Shown: positions 16,835 to 26,590 of the stretch, piece after piece
Numbering within the stretch: the first letter of the stretch is position 1
Layout: every line of letters starts with the position of its first letter
From: Cohnella pontilimi
GTDB taxonomy: Bacteria; Bacillota; Bacilli; Paenibacillales; Paenibacillaceae
Length of the DNA stretch: 64,000 nucleotides
Direction of reading: 5' to 3'
NCBI RefSeq assembly: GCF_005049045.1
Contig: NZ_SUPK01000005.1
Span: 248,001-312,000 of the forward strand
Made by a program: the position numbers and the translations under genes
Notes under the pieces: generated by a model
Databases searched by the model: none
Seen by the model: only the letters and a program-made list of their open reading frames with translations
Told to the model about the DNA's origin: nothing

Positions 16835-18880
16835 GTGCCCCAATGGGTGAACAAACTAAATCGCAAATTGACAGTGTGGCTGTGGTGGCTCGTGCTGATT
16901 GGTGTCGTGGCCGCGCTGCCGGTCATGTACGCCAGATCCCAAACGGAAGCTTCCGCTGACCGGACGGCCCTTGTCATTGACTATAGAGACGTGCTCCAAG
17001 CCAGCGCGGCGCAAGGGAACCCCGAGCCATTCATGACGGAGCAGCTGGACCGGCTCAAGAAAGCCGGCGTCAATGGAGCGATTGTGTACGAAAGCACGCT
17101 CGAGGAGCTCACGTGGTCGCGGGAGGCGGCGGTTTACGACGCGCAAGGCGCCGCGGCGCTGCAGGGAAAACCACCGGAGCCGGGAGATAACAACACCTAC
17201 GTTTTATTTTTGAAGCCTGAGCATGTGTCGGAGCTGAAACCGATCATCCAGTCGGCGTTCGCGCGCCACGGCGCGGAAGTGACGGACTGGTCGATCGAGG
17301 GACAACAGGGCGTGGTCATTCACATGGGCTATGCCGATGCGATGATGCGTCCGATGATGCCCAATCCGATCGAGATGCAGAAGCTGAAGGACGCGGGGCT
17401 TTGGATCGTTCCGCGGGTTTCGGACCGGTTCGACACGTTTGATGCAAAGGAAATGAACAATTGGCTCAAAACGTTCAAGCAATACGGCGTGGACCGCGTG
17501 ACGTTCGACGGAGAGGCAGTACCCGGATTCAGCATATCTGCCCCGGGCAAAAGGCAACTGAGCGGCGTTCTGCAGTTTGCACAAGTATTGAATCAGAACG
17601 GCATCGGCATCGCGGCGTTCGAGAACCTGAAGACCGCGCAAAAAGGTGTCGAAAAGCTGGCGAACTACGTGGACTACAACATCATCCGCGCCCATTCCGT
17701 CACGGACGGGGAGATGGCCATCATCAAGGCGACGGAGCTGCGGGACCGGATTTTGCTTGCGGTCAAGGACCGCAACATCCGGATGGTGTTCTTGAACGCG
17801 ATGCCGACCAAAGATCCGATCAAAGGCAAAGTGACCTTTCCGATCGATACGATCGTGACGGCGTTGGCCGGTTCCGACAAGGATGCTTCGGACGGTTCGG
17901 GCGGCGCGGTTGCGGATTTGCACCATTTCGGATTTGAGATCGGTGTGCCTCAGGCGTTTACCGTGCACCACGCTCCGGCGGAAACCGTATTGCGCGCGCT
18001 GGCGATGCTTGGCGCGATTGCGATGGTTGCGACCGTCGCGGGCATGTTCCTGCCGTCGCTGATCAGTCTCGTGTTCGTTGCCGGCGTGGTTGGCGGGGCC
18101 GGCCTGTATGTGCTGCGTCCGACGCTGATGGTGCAAGCGCTGGCTCTGTTCGTGGCGATTGCGGCTCCGACGGCCGCTGTGATTTTGCTCGTTCGCAGGC
18201 TGAGAGCTACGCGTGGCGAATCGCTCGGCGTCGGCCGGCGGTTAGGCTCGGCCGTGCTGCTGTATATTCGCACTGCGATTCTGTCGATGGCTGCCATTCC
18301 GATGGTCGTCGCGATGCTGAACCATATTTCGTACAGCTATGTGCTGCAGCAGTTCCGCGGCGTCAGCCTGCTGCATTTGGGGCCGATCGCGCTGGTGGCG
18401 GCTTATGTGTTCCTGTATGGTTCGGGCAACACCGTGACGGAAAACGCGCGTAACATTCTCCGCATGCCGCTTACCGTTGTTTGGGTGGTCGGGTTTGTCG
18501 TACTCGCAGGCGCAGGCTATTACTATTTGACGAGAACGGGGAATGCCGGCAACGTATCCAGCGTGGAATTGGCTTTCCGTTCCATACTCGAAAACACATT
18601 CGGCGTTCGGCCGAGAACGAAAGAATTTTTGCTGGGGCATCCGTTTATGCTGCTGGGCATTTTCCTGGCGCTGCGCTATCGCTGGGCCACCGTGCTGCTG
18701 GTGGCCGGGACGATTGGGCAGCTGTCGATGGTCGACACGTTCGCGCATATTCATACTCCGCTCATCCTTTCGATTTCGCGCATTTTGCTCGGCCTCGGTC
18801 TTGGTCTGTTGATCGGGTTCGTTCTGATCGCGATTTATCAAGCGGCCGATAAGCTGCGGAAACGGGGGATGCCGGCGTGA
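16835..18880 (+). CDS. DUF5693 family membrane protein linked to csaB
   Basis: A 681-residue protein with one N-terminal membrane anchor (about residues 9-27), an extracytoplasmic region of about 350 residues and at least eight further membrane segments in the C-terminal 300. The outer region has features suggestive of a TIM-barrel/polysaccharide-deacetylase-like fold (AGLWIVPRVSDRFDTFDAKE, FDGEAVPGF, AAFENLKTAQKGVEKL), but I see no sure catalytic site. In Bacillales this family sits beside csaB, and here its stop overlaps the csaB start by four bases. An accessory role in SCWP assembly or export is inferred. The GTG at 16835 lies eight bases after AAGGAG; the in-frame GTG at 16826 overlaps that site. 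Confidence 0.7.
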   Translation: MPQWVNKLNRKLTVWLWWLVLIGVVAALPVMYARSQTEASADRTALVIDYRDVLQASAAQGNPEPFMTEQLDRLKKAGVNGAIVYESTLEELTWSREAAVYDAQGAAALQGKPPEPGDNNTYVLFLKPEHVSELKPIIQSAFARHGAEVTDWSIEGQQGVVIHMGYADAMMRPMMPNPIEMQKLKDAGLWIVPRVSDRFDTFDAKEMNNWLKTFKQYGVDRVTFDGEAVPGFSISAPGKRQLSGVLQFAQVLNQNGIGIAAFENLKTAQKGVEKLANYVDYNIIRAHSVTDGEMAIIKATELRDRILLAVKDRNIRMVFLNAMPTKDPIKGKVTFPIDTIVTALAGSDKDASDGSGGAVADLHHFGFEIGVPQAFTVHHAPAETVLRALAMLGAIAMVATVAGMFLPSLISLVFVAGVVGGAGLYVLRPTLMVQALALFVAIAAPTAAVILLVRRLRATRGESLGVGRRLGSAVLLYIRTAILSMAAIPMVVAMLNHISYSYVLQQFRGVSLLHLGPIALVAAYVFLYGSGNTVTENARNILRMPLTVVWVVGFVVLAGAGYYYLTRTGNAGNVSSVELAFRSILENTFGVRPRTKEFLLGHPFMLLGIFLALRYRWATVLLVAGTIGQLSMVDTFAHIHTPLILSISRILLGLGLGLLIGFVLIAIYQAADKLRKRGMPA

Positions 18881-20010
18881 GTCGGGATTCTGGCGTGGTG
18901 CGTCTCGTGCTGTCCGGGTATTACGGTTTTCGGAATAGCGGGGACGAAGCGGTATTAAAAAGTATTTTGACGGCGCTCGAGCAGGCGGGGCGCGAGCGGG
19001 GAGTTCAGGTAGAGCCCGTCGTGCTGTCGGCCGATCCGGAATGGACAAGCCGTCAGTATGGCGTGGAATCGGTGCCCCGCATGAAGCTGGCGAAAGTAAG
19101 GAACGCTTTACGTAACAGCGACGGCCTGATCAGCGGCGGAGGAAGCTTGCTGCAGGACGCGACGGGGCTCGGCTCCATCCCGTATTATCTCGGGATTATG
19201 GAAATGGCGCGTTGGAGCGGGAAGCCGACGTTCGTGTATGCGCAGGGGATCGGTCCGGTGCAGCGCGGCATATTCAAGTGGCCGATTGCACGGGCGTTCC
19301 GCAAGGCTGCGTACGTGTCGGTGCGCGACGAGGAATCGGCGGCGCTGCTGCGCCGGTTCGGCGTGCCGGAGGCGCGCATCGATGTGGTGCCCGACCCGGT
19401 GATGGGCTTGCCGCTTGCGGACGCCGCGGATTCGGGTGGCGCCGATGGTTCGGACGCGCGACCGGTGGTCGGCGTGTCCGTCAGGTTTTGGCGCGGCGAC
19501 CGTGCGGACCTGGACCGCGTGGCGGCCGCGCTCGCGATGCTGGCCGGACGGCGGAGCGTCCGGCTGCGCTTTTTGCCGTTCCATCACGGCCCGGACGAGG
19601 ATGCGTCCCGGTACGTGATGGAACGGCTCTCCGCCGGCGCCGCTGCGTCCGGCGGAGAGCCTGTGTGCGAACTTGCGCCCGCACACGAGGATCCGCAGGC
19701 GATGCTGCGCGAGGTGAGCCGATGCCGGCTGCTGGTCGGAATGCGGCTGCACTCGCTCATCTACGCCGCGAACCGCGAGGTGCCGCTGCTCGGCCTCTCG
19801 TATGATCCGAAGATCGACCAATTTCTGAACCGGCTGGGTGAGACCGCGGTCGGTTCCACGGAATCGCTCGATCCGGGCGATTTCGCCCAGCGGGCCGCAA
19901 CCCTGCTCGACAATCCTCAAGAATGGCGAACCCGTGCTTCTTCCGCCATCGAGCGTTTGAAGAACGAGGCGGTTCGCCCGGCGAAACAAATTTTGGATTA
20001 TTTACGTTAA
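18877..20010 (+). CDS. csaB: Polysaccharide pyruvyl transferase CsaB
   Basis: CsaB adds ketal-linked pyruvate to the secondary cell wall polymer, creating the ligand that SLH domains bind. Family features are the N-terminal LVLSGYYGFRNSGDEAVLKS, GLISGGGSLLQDATG, FVYAQGIGPVQ and the C-terminal LVGMRLHSLIYAANREVPLL with the conserved histidine. The gene starts with GTG inside the preceding stop (GTGA overlap), so it is translationally coupled to the DUF5693 gene. The middle (about 185-280) is markedly GC-rich. The SLH proteins downstream give it clear substrate context. Confidence 0.95.
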   Translation: MSRDSGVVRLVLSGYYGFRNSGDEAVLKSILTALEQAGRERGVQVEPVVLSADPEWTSRQYGVESVPRMKLAKVRNALRNSDGLISGGGSLLQDATGLGSIPYYLGIMEMARWSGKPTFVYAQGIGPVQRGIFKWPIARAFRKAAYVSVRDEESAALLRRFGVPEARIDVVPDPVMGLPLADAADSGGADGSDARPVVGVSVRFWRGDRADLDRVAAALAMLAGRRSVRLRFLPFHHGPDEDASRYVMERLSAGAAASGGEPVCELAPAHEDPQAMLREVSRCRLLVGMRLHSLIYAANREVPLLGLSYDPKIDQFLNRLGETAVGSTESLDPGDFAQRAATLLDNPQEWRTRASSAIERLKNEAVRPAKQILDYLR

Positions 20011-20043
20011 CAAAAGTAATCCGTTATCGGGAAGGTGACGTTG

Positions 20044-20820
20044 TTGAGCTTCACACCCCAAACCAGAGCATACCCCACGGTGTCGCTGTACGGCGTCCCG
20101 TTTTCCAAAATGAATATGAAGCAAACCGTCGACTATCTCGTCCAGGCTGTCGAATCCCAGCGCACTCACCGGATTGTGACCGGCAACCCGATTATGCTGA
20201 TGGCTGGTTTGGAAGATGCCGGTTTCCATCGGGCGCTGAGAACGGCGGATCTTGTCGTACCTGATGGCGCAGGCGTGGTATGGGCTGCACGTCACGTGGG
20301 ACAGCCCGTTCCGGAACGGGTGGCAGGATTCGACCTTATGCACGAATTGCTGCGCGAAGGCGACCGCCGTCATTGGAAAGTTTACCTTCTGGGCACAACG
20401 CAGGAGATCATTTCTTCGGCGCACGAGAAGCTGAGCCGGCAATTTCCGGGAGTCCGATTCGTCGGCTACCGCGACGGTTACTTTACGGATAGAGAAGACG
20501 GCGCGGTGATCGCCGCGATTCGGGAAGCCAAGCCGGATTTGCTGTTCGTAGCCCGCTCGCTGATGACCCAGGAGCCATGGCTGGAGAAATATCAGGACGC
20601 ACTTCAGGTACCGGTCATGATGGGCGTAGGCGGCAGCTTCGATGTCGTGGCGGGGAAGCTGAAACGAGCTCCGGCCATTTTCCGCAAATTGGGATTGGAA
20701 TGGTTTTACCGGCTGCTTCAGGAACCGAGCCGCTTGCCAAGAATGCTTGTTTTACCTCGATTTGCCTTGAAAGTGATGAAGGATGGAGAAAAGGTCCTCA
20801 AACCCTCCAATCCTTCATGA
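20044..20820 (+). CDS. tagA: TagA/WecG-family N-acetylmannosaminyltransferase
   Basis: A GT26 enzyme expected to transfer ManNAc from UDP-ManNAc to undecaprenyl-PP-GlcNAc, making the disaccharide backbone of SCWP. The donor loop VVPDGAGVVWAARHVGQPVP with its aspartate, and GVGGSFDVVAGKLKRAP, are typical. The usual GxGxPKQE motif is altered to ARSLMTQEPWL, keeping only QE, which is unusual. Starts are all non-ATG: GGGAAGG at 20029-20035 best suits TTG at 20044 (eight bases), with TTG at 20041 also possible. It lies 33 bases after csaB, consistent with one operon. Confidence 0.85.
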   Translation: MSFTPQTRAYPTVSLYGVPFSKMNMKQTVDYLVQAVESQRTHRIVTGNPIMLMAGLEDAGFHRALRTADLVVPDGAGVVWAARHVGQPVPERVAGFDLMHELLREGDRRHWKVYLLGTTQEIISSAHEKLSRQFPGVRFVGYRDGYFTDREDGAVIAAIREAKPDLLFVARSLMTQEPWLEKYQDALQVPVMMGVGGSFDVVAGKLKRAPAIFRKLGLEWFYRLLQEPSRLPRMLVLPRFALKVMKDGEKVLKPSNPS

Positions 20821-20880
20821 AAATAACTTGAAAATGATGAAAATGCTCTAATAACCCGGAAAACGACAGGAAAACGGTCT

Positions 20881-20910
20881 TGTTGAATTCCATGTACCGG
20901 GTTTATAATT
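20881..20910 (+). promoter_or_regulatory. Possible SigA promoter of tagO
   Basis: TTGTTG (20881-20886), 18 bases, perfect TATAAT (20905-20910), 33 bases before the tagO ATG. A TTGAAT at 20884 with 15-base spacing is the alternative -35. Confidence 0.5.
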
Positions 20911-20942
20911 CAATCCGGTATAGAAAAAAGGGGAGTTGAATT

Positions 20943-22088
20943 ATGCCCACAGGCTTAATGTTCGGAATCGGGTTGTCCGGTTTCATCGCGACGCTGGCAC
21001 TTGCCCTCATTTTTACTCCGTTGGTGAAAAAGTTCGCGTTCCGAGTCGGCGCCGTCGACGTCCCGAACGCCCGTAAAGTACATTCCCGCATCATGCCGCG
21101 CATGGGCGGACTCGCCATCTTCAGCTCTTTTACTTTAGTGGTGTTACTGTTTCTCGCCTTCATTCCGCATAACCTGATGCTTGCCTATAATCGTAACCTC
21201 ATCGGCGCTTTGCTGACCGGCGGAACGATCATCGTGCTGCTGGGCGCGCTGGACGATCGATTCGATCTCAACGCCAAACTCAAGTTCCTTGTCCAAATTG
21301 CAGCCGCTTGTGTTGTGGTGTTCGGTTTCGATATCCGCATGAACATCGTCAACATTCCGTTCGGCTCCGCCATGCAGCCGCTCGGGGATTGGGTCGCGAT
21401 TCCGCTCACGATTTTCTGGATCGTCGGCGTGACCAACGCGATCAACCTCATTGACGGATTGGACGGGCTGGCGGCGGGCGTATCCGCCATCGCGATCGGC
21501 TCGATCCTCACGATGGGCGTGTTCATGAACAATGGTACGGTTGTGCTGTTATCTATTTTGCTGCTGGGCAGCATCGTCGGATTTCTGTTCTTCAACTTCC
21601 ATCCCGCGAAAATATTCATGGGCGACTCGGGCGCACTGTTCCTCGGATTCAGTCTGGCCATGCTGTCCATGCTCGGATTTAAGCAAGTCACGATCGTATC
21701 GTTCGTAACGCCGCTGCTCATCATCGGCGTGCCGCTGTCCGACACCTTCTTCGCCATCGTGCGCCGAAAGGTGAACGGGAAGCCCATCTTTACAGCCGAC
21801 AAAGGCCATCTGCATCACTGTTTGCAACGGCTCGGCTTCAGCCACCGTAAAACGGTGCTCATCATCTACAGCATTGCCGCATTCTTCGGCGCTTGCGCCG
21901 TCGTGCAATCCGTGCTCAGCGCAAGAGGTCTCGGCAACTGGGTCACCTTCGTCGTCATCTGCGTGCTCGTGTTCCTGCTGCAGATCGGCGCCGAGCTCAT
22001 CGGCATCGTCGACAAAACCCGCCGGCCGGTCATCAACTTCATCGCCCGGCTTCTCGCGAAGCCGCATCCCGACTCGCGCGGGAAGTGA
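20943..22088 (+). CDS. tagO: Undecaprenyl-phosphate GlcNAc-1-phosphate transferase
   Basis: A MraY/WecA-family membrane enzyme that starts wall-polymer synthesis by moving GlcNAc-1-P onto undecaprenyl phosphate. About ten membrane helices are visible. Signature loops are LDDRFDLNAKLKF (103-115), NAINLIDGLDGLAAG (166-179), KIFMGDSGALFLG (223-235) and the histidine loop DKGHLHHCLQRLGFSHRK. It follows csaB and tagA with its own probable promoter and a strong terminator. In B. subtilis tagO lies just upstream of degS-degU; here the S-layer region separates them. Confidence 0.95.
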   Translation: MPTGLMFGIGLSGFIATLALALIFTPLVKKFAFRVGAVDVPNARKVHSRIMPRMGGLAIFSSFTLVVLLFLAFIPHNLMLAYNRNLIGALLTGGTIIVLLGALDDRFDLNAKLKFLVQIAAACVVVFGFDIRMNIVNIPFGSAMQPLGDWVAIPLTIFWIVGVTNAINLIDGLDGLAAGVSAIAIGSILTMGVFMNNGTVVLLSILLLGSIVGFLFFNFHPAKIFMGDSGALFLGFSLAMLSMLGFKQVTIVSFVTPLLIIGVPLSDTFFAIVRRKVNGKPIFTADKGHLHHCLQRLGFSHRKTVLIIYSIAAFFGACAVVQSVLSARGLGNWVTFVVICVLVFLLQIGAELIGIVDKTRRPVINFIARLLAKPHPDSRGK

Positions 22089-22113
22089 AATTTATACGAC
22101 TTATAAAGATCTG

Positions 22114-22147
22114 CCCCAAAACCGATTTCGGTTTTGGGGTTTTTTTA
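22114..22147 (+). terminator. Strong terminator after tagO
   Basis: CCCCAAAACCGA and a matching CGGTTTTGGGG arm with a three-base loop, then seven T. It closes the SCWP operon. Confidence 0.95.
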
Positions 22148-22322
22148 TGGGAGTTCTGTCTCATTTTCCTTATAACGGCTAAACAATTTCACTTCCTGTC
22201 CGATAACTATGATACGGAACTTTTTGTCGTAAAGGCTCGTCTAATGGAACATGTTACCGATTTGGCACTTCATCATTTCATCATTGGAGCACAAGGCACG
22301 TTCACGAGGAGGACTTATCGTA

Positions 22323-25300
22323 ATGAGGAAACAGAAGGCTTTATCGTTTCTATTAATTTTGGCAATGGTAGTTTCGATACTGCCGCTGCAGTGGAGTGTC
22401 GTTAAAGCGGCGACAGCCCACAATTTCAATTTCAACAACGAACAGTATACGGTGGGCGCTGCGCGGATCACCACGAACGATCGCGTAACCTTGACGGGTA
22501 CGATTAACAACGTGGATCCGGCTTCGATCAAATACAGCGTATACCAAATCAATCCTTCCACCGGTGCGGTCATTTCCTCGAACGAAAATCAGACCGCGAA
22601 CATCACGGCCGTTGGGACAACCCTTACGGTTTACAATGTGCAATTGTTTCCGGGCATGAACAAGATCACCTTCACGGGAACGCAAGGTGCATCAACCTCG
22701 GAGGATTCCATTTTTATCGAATACCGCAACAGCCCGATGCTCTATGACTTAACGGCAGGCATCGACGGCTCTATTTTCAATATTAAAGAAGCCGGTTCGA
22801 CCGTTGTTTATTCGTCAGCTTCGATGGGCAAGTCCAGCTCCGATATCAGCATCAGCGGTAAAGCCCCGAACGCTACGAAGGTGCAAGTCATTACGAACGG
22901 CAAGAGTAATACCTACTCGGTGAACAGCCAATCTAACTTCAGCTTCGTCGCATCCCCGATCAATGTGAAAAAAGGGATGAACGAAATCACGATCCGCGTG
23001 TACAACAACACCCAGTATGTGGAGACTACACGCAATATCGCATTCTACAACGGTGATGTTACCTTTTATGATTTGACGTTGGTTGCCGAGAAGGATCTGA
23101 ATGCTGACGGCGACGTCGCTGATCCGGGTGAAAGTTTCACGACACCGTTGCAGCCGACTACAAATTTCTCCATTCCAACCGGATTCACGGTGAAGGTCAC
23201 CGGCTCGTCCATCGTACCGATCGTGTATAATTCGGTGACTAAAAACTTCCAGCCCAATACGGGTTGGACTTGGAACACCTCAACGTCTGTTTACGATTTT
23301 GACCCCTTGAATGTACTGAACGGCAATCCTATTTCAGTCACGAACGATGGCTCATCCAATTCTGTAATTGCAGTGAATAACGCTCCTGCAGCTCCTGCCC
23401 CTGCTGATAAATTTTTTACGGTGGCGTTTTCGTATACTCTCGGTTCATCATCAACGACTACCGGCGCGGGCTTGTTGAAATTCGACGACAACCATTCAAT
23501 CAAATTCACGGGATGGAACCAAGCCAAATCGCCCGCTGGTACGGACGATTCCGATACCTTCTTCTACAAACTGCGTAATAGTACGCTGGCCTACATCCAA
23601 GATGTCAACTTTATCCCTGGGTACAATAACAAAACGACGCCGGCGGAAATTCCAACACTAGACACTTCCGATCTTGAGAATACTTCTCTGTTCTCTCTGC
23701 CCGCAGGAATCGAGCTGTTGATCGGAAACTATCAATCGGGCTGGGTAGGTGCGGCGCCTAACGATTTGGTGCAATTGGCCAATATTAGAACCGTTACCGG
23801 AAATACGACGGACGGAGATTTGAACGGTAATTCGGCTTCCACACATGACTACAGCTACAAGGTGCTGCCGAATTCCTCCATTAAAATGGTGAATATCAAT
23901 GGCGTCGATACCCCGTTCCTGAGAGTGTTCGTAACTTTGAACAAGCTTCCTAGCTCTGGAAGCATGGACTTGCGCTTCAAGCTGAACAACACCGCTTACT
24001 CCGGCACTGTGACCGGCGATCCATACAAAGATATTCCGATTACGATGATGTACGGTCCGTACGTCAAGTACGACGGTGTATTCGACGGCATGCAAATTAA
24101 GTATGACACCACCATGTCTTCGATCGCAGGTATTGCCGCTCTGATTCAAACGGAATTCAAGAGCTTTAAAGGTCAGCTGTTTAACGTGCCCAACCTGAGC
24201 GACATTGTATTTAAGACAGATACGACATCATCACCTCCAAAGTATCAAACCGCGTATTTGTACATTAATAACACCGAGGTTCAACTGAAAGTAGACACCA
24301 CACAAGACACTTTCGTGCTGGCCGATGCTGCTCAAGAAACTGCGGCTTATAACGCTCTGAATAAATTGGGTGACAACAACATCAAATTCGTATTCCGCAC
24401 GAAATCGAACAACTATGAAAGTAATATCAAAGTCACGATCGTACCAACGAATCTCCCGGTCATTCCGGCGCCGAAAACCGCGGGCGTATTCCCTTACTCC
24501 ACTGGACTAAGCGCTCCTTTGCCAAACGATCCGAATTTCCCGCTGAAGGGAACCGTTTTTTCGACGAAGCAAGCGGAGATGAACATTTACGGTACGTTTG
24601 ATTTCATCGATTTGGGTACGACTTCCGGAAATGCGATCGCTAAACTCACAGCCATGCAATCAGGTCGCGACCAGGATAACTACATCATGGTCATCTCTTC
24701 ACCCGGAGACCTGGATATCACTTGGAACATGGGCAAAAACTTGTTTACGGCAAGTGACGGGGCAGTGATCACCGACGAACCGACCGACACTGCGCCGCTT
24801 GGAAATTTGAGAGTGGTATATGATCTCGAATCTCAGACCTTTTCGTTTATTCTGCCGAACCAAAAGCTGCCGTACGACGGGAGCTCCAAGGTTTACAGCA
24901 TCACCGTTTACAACGGCGGATTGAATGGTCCGCGGGCGACATATCGGCTTGAAGTCGATCCGACTTCTATCCCTTATACAATTATCTCGCCTCGTACCGA
25001 GAAACGTATATTGAACCAGAGCTACGTTGAAGTTATTTTGACTTCGCCAGGCGCGGACAGCGTTACGATCAACAAAATTCCGGCCACCAAAATCACGTAC
25101 CTGGATTATAGAACGAGTACACCGACCGAAGTGCCGGCATTCCGAGCGTTCGTCCAGAATTTGAAGCCGAACAAGACCAACAGAATCGATCTCATCATTA
25201 AGAATGCCAACGACACGATCAAAGACTCCTTTGATGTAGTCTACGCACCAGAGAATATCCCAGGCGCTCAGACTTTGCTTACGATGAAGAACTCGCTGAA

Positions 25301-26537
25301 AGCCTTTGACGGAAAATTGAATTTGACTTTCCCTAGCGGTACGAATCTCATTCGGCGGGATTACAACACTCCTGATAATCTGAAGGGCCAGGTATACAAA
25401 GACAACAACATTTTGATGGCCATCGCCAATCCAGAGGATGGCGTAGTCGATCGCCATGATTTTGAGACGGTGCCGGCCAACTACGACGCGCAGTTAAGTA
25501 TGGGACGAATTCTGTTCACAGCAAGCTTCCCGACGCGGTACATCAAAGCTAGCCCGGTTTACTGGATTGATGCAGGCCAGGCTGACAATCCGATCACGCC
25601 TGACTATGATCCGGTGACTAACGGCTTTGACCCTTATCCGCTTGAAGTCATCAAGGGAACGGCGCAGAAGCTTTACTATACCCGCGGCTCGGATCGAGAA
25701 GTGATCCCATCCAAGCGCGGCACGCTGACGCTGGCCTACGATCCAAGCCTGAGACAATCCGCCGGCACCTGGGTGACCGTATTTCGGTTCGATCCTTTCA
25801 TCCAACAATGGGAGAATATCGGCGGAGTTGTCGATGACAAGAAAAATACCGTAAAAGTACCGTTCGACCGTTTCGGTTATTACGTAGTCGGCAAAGTGGG
25901 CTATACGTTCAATGATGTCAGTGCTCATCCGTATGCTCGTGAAGCAATTGAAGCGATCTACGCCAAAGGTGTTATGAACGCTACAGACCCATCGGGAGCA
26001 TTCGGAACGGACCAGTACGTCACTCGAGGCGAATTTGCCCGCATGCTGGTACGCGCATTGGATCTTCCACTCAACTATAATGGACCGAAACATTTTGTGG
26101 ACGTTCCGGACACCGGCAACGCGATCAATATTGATGCCTTGTGGGATTACCGCTACATTGAGACAGCCGCACGCGCCGGTATTGTCCGTGGGACATTGCC
26201 GCGAGCGTTCAGCCCGGACAACACGATCTCCAGACAGGACGCTACCGTGATGTTGGCCAAAGCGCTCAATTTGAAGCTCGACACCGATCCGAACAAATCT
26301 CGTGCTACGCTTGGCAAGCTGTTCAAGGACGAGCCGTCTATCGATTTCTACGCGAAGCCGTCCGTTGCCGCGATTGCCAAGAAAGGATTTATGAGCGGAT
26401 CGCCAGTCGATGTGGCCGATCCCAAGAAAGGTCTCGTATTCGAACCATCCTCTCGTCTGCTCCGCGCGGACGCTGCCATTATCATGGCTAAAGTGATGGT
26501 GGATCTGAAGAAGCTTCCGAAGATTTACTCGAAATAA
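22323..26537 (+). CDS. SLH-domain surface protein with three C-terminal SLH repeats
   Basis: A secreted 1404-residue protein. Residues 1-30 are a signal peptide (RKQKALSFLLILAMVVSILP, cut near VKAATA). A long beta-rich region of Ig-like modules follows, with an acidic DLNADGDVADPGE loop that resembles a calcium site. Three SLH domains begin near residue 1195 (FNDVSAHPYAREAIEAIYAK, then HFVDVPDTGN..., then LFKDEPSIDFYAKPSV). Their TRAE-type motifs read TRGE, SRQD and LRAD, so pyruvylated-SCWP binding may be weaker than in canonical SLH triplets. GAGGAGG lies ten bases before the ATG. It may be a second S-layer protein or an S-layer-associated protein. Confidence 0.9.
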   Translation: MRKQKALSFLLILAMVVSILPLQWSVVKAATAHNFNFNNEQYTVGAARITTNDRVTLTGTINNVDPASIKYSVYQINPSTGAVISSNENQTANITAVGTTLTVYNVQLFPGMNKITFTGTQGASTSEDSIFIEYRNSPMLYDLTAGIDGSIFNIKEAGSTVVYSSASMGKSSSDISISGKAPNATKVQVITNGKSNTYSVNSQSNFSFVASPINVKKGMNEITIRVYNNTQYVETTRNIAFYNGDVTFYDLTLVAEKDLNADGDVADPGESFTTPLQPTTNFSIPTGFTVKVTGSSIVPIVYNSVTKNFQPNTGWTWNTSTSVYDFDPLNVLNGNPISVTNDGSSNSVIAVNNAPAAPAPADKFFTVAFSYTLGSSSTTTGAGLLKFDDNHSIKFTGWNQAKSPAGTDDSDTFFYKLRNSTLAYIQDVNFIPGYNNKTTPAEIPTLDTSDLENTSLFSLPAGIELLIGNYQSGWVGAAPNDLVQLANIRTVTGNTTDGDLNGNSASTHDYSYKVLPNSSIKMVNINGVDTPFLRVFVTLNKLPSSGSMDLRFKLNNTAYSGTVTGDPYKDIPITMMYGPYVKYDGVFDGMQIKYDTTMSSIAGIAALIQTEFKSFKGQLFNVPNLSDIVFKTDTTSSPPKYQTAYLYINNTEVQLKVDTTQDTFVLADAAQETAAYNALNKLGDNNIKFVFRTKSNNYESNIKVTIVPTNLPVIPAPKTAGVFPYSTGLSAPLPNDPNFPLKGTVFSTKQAEMNIYGTFDFIDLGTTSGNAIAKLTAMQSGRDQDNYIMVISSPGDLDITWNMGKNLFTASDGAVITDEPTDTAPLGNLRVVYDLESQTFSFILPNQKLPYDGSSKVYSITVYNGGLNGPRATYRLEVDPTSIPYTIISPRTEKRILNQSYVEVILTSPGADSVTINKIPATKITYLDYRTSTPTEVPAFRAFVQNLKPNKTNRIDLIIKNANDTIKDSFDVVYAPENIPGAQTLLTMKNSLKAFDGKLNLTFPSGTNLIRRDYNTPDNLKGQVYKDNNILMAIANPEDGVVDRHDFETVPANYDAQLSMGRILFTASFPTRYIKASPVYWIDAGQADNPITPDYDPVTNGFDPYPLEVIKGTAQKLYYTRGSDREVIPSKRGTLTLAYDPSLRQSAGTWVTVFRFDPFIQQWENIGGVVDDKKNTVKVPFDRFGYYVVGKVGYTFNDVSAHPYAREAIEAIYAKGVMNATDPSGAFGTDQYVTRGEFARMLVRALDLPLNYNGPKHFVDVPDTGNAINIDALWDYRYIETAARAGIVRGTLPRAFSPDNTISRQDATVMLAKALNLKLDTDPNKSRATLGKLFKDEPSIDFYAKPSVAAIAKKGFMSGSPVDVADPKKGLVFEPSSRLLRADAAIIMAKVMVDLKKLPKIYSK

Positions 26538-26551
26538 GCTGTATTCATAAT

Positions 26552-26590
26552 GATCGCCCTCCACTCGGAGGGCGATCTCATCTTTCTAAT
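26552..26590 (+). terminator. Terminator after the first SLH gene
   Basis: GATCGCCCTCC and GGAGGGCGATC, an 11-bp perfect stem with a four-base loop, then TCATCTTTCT. Confidence 0.8.
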
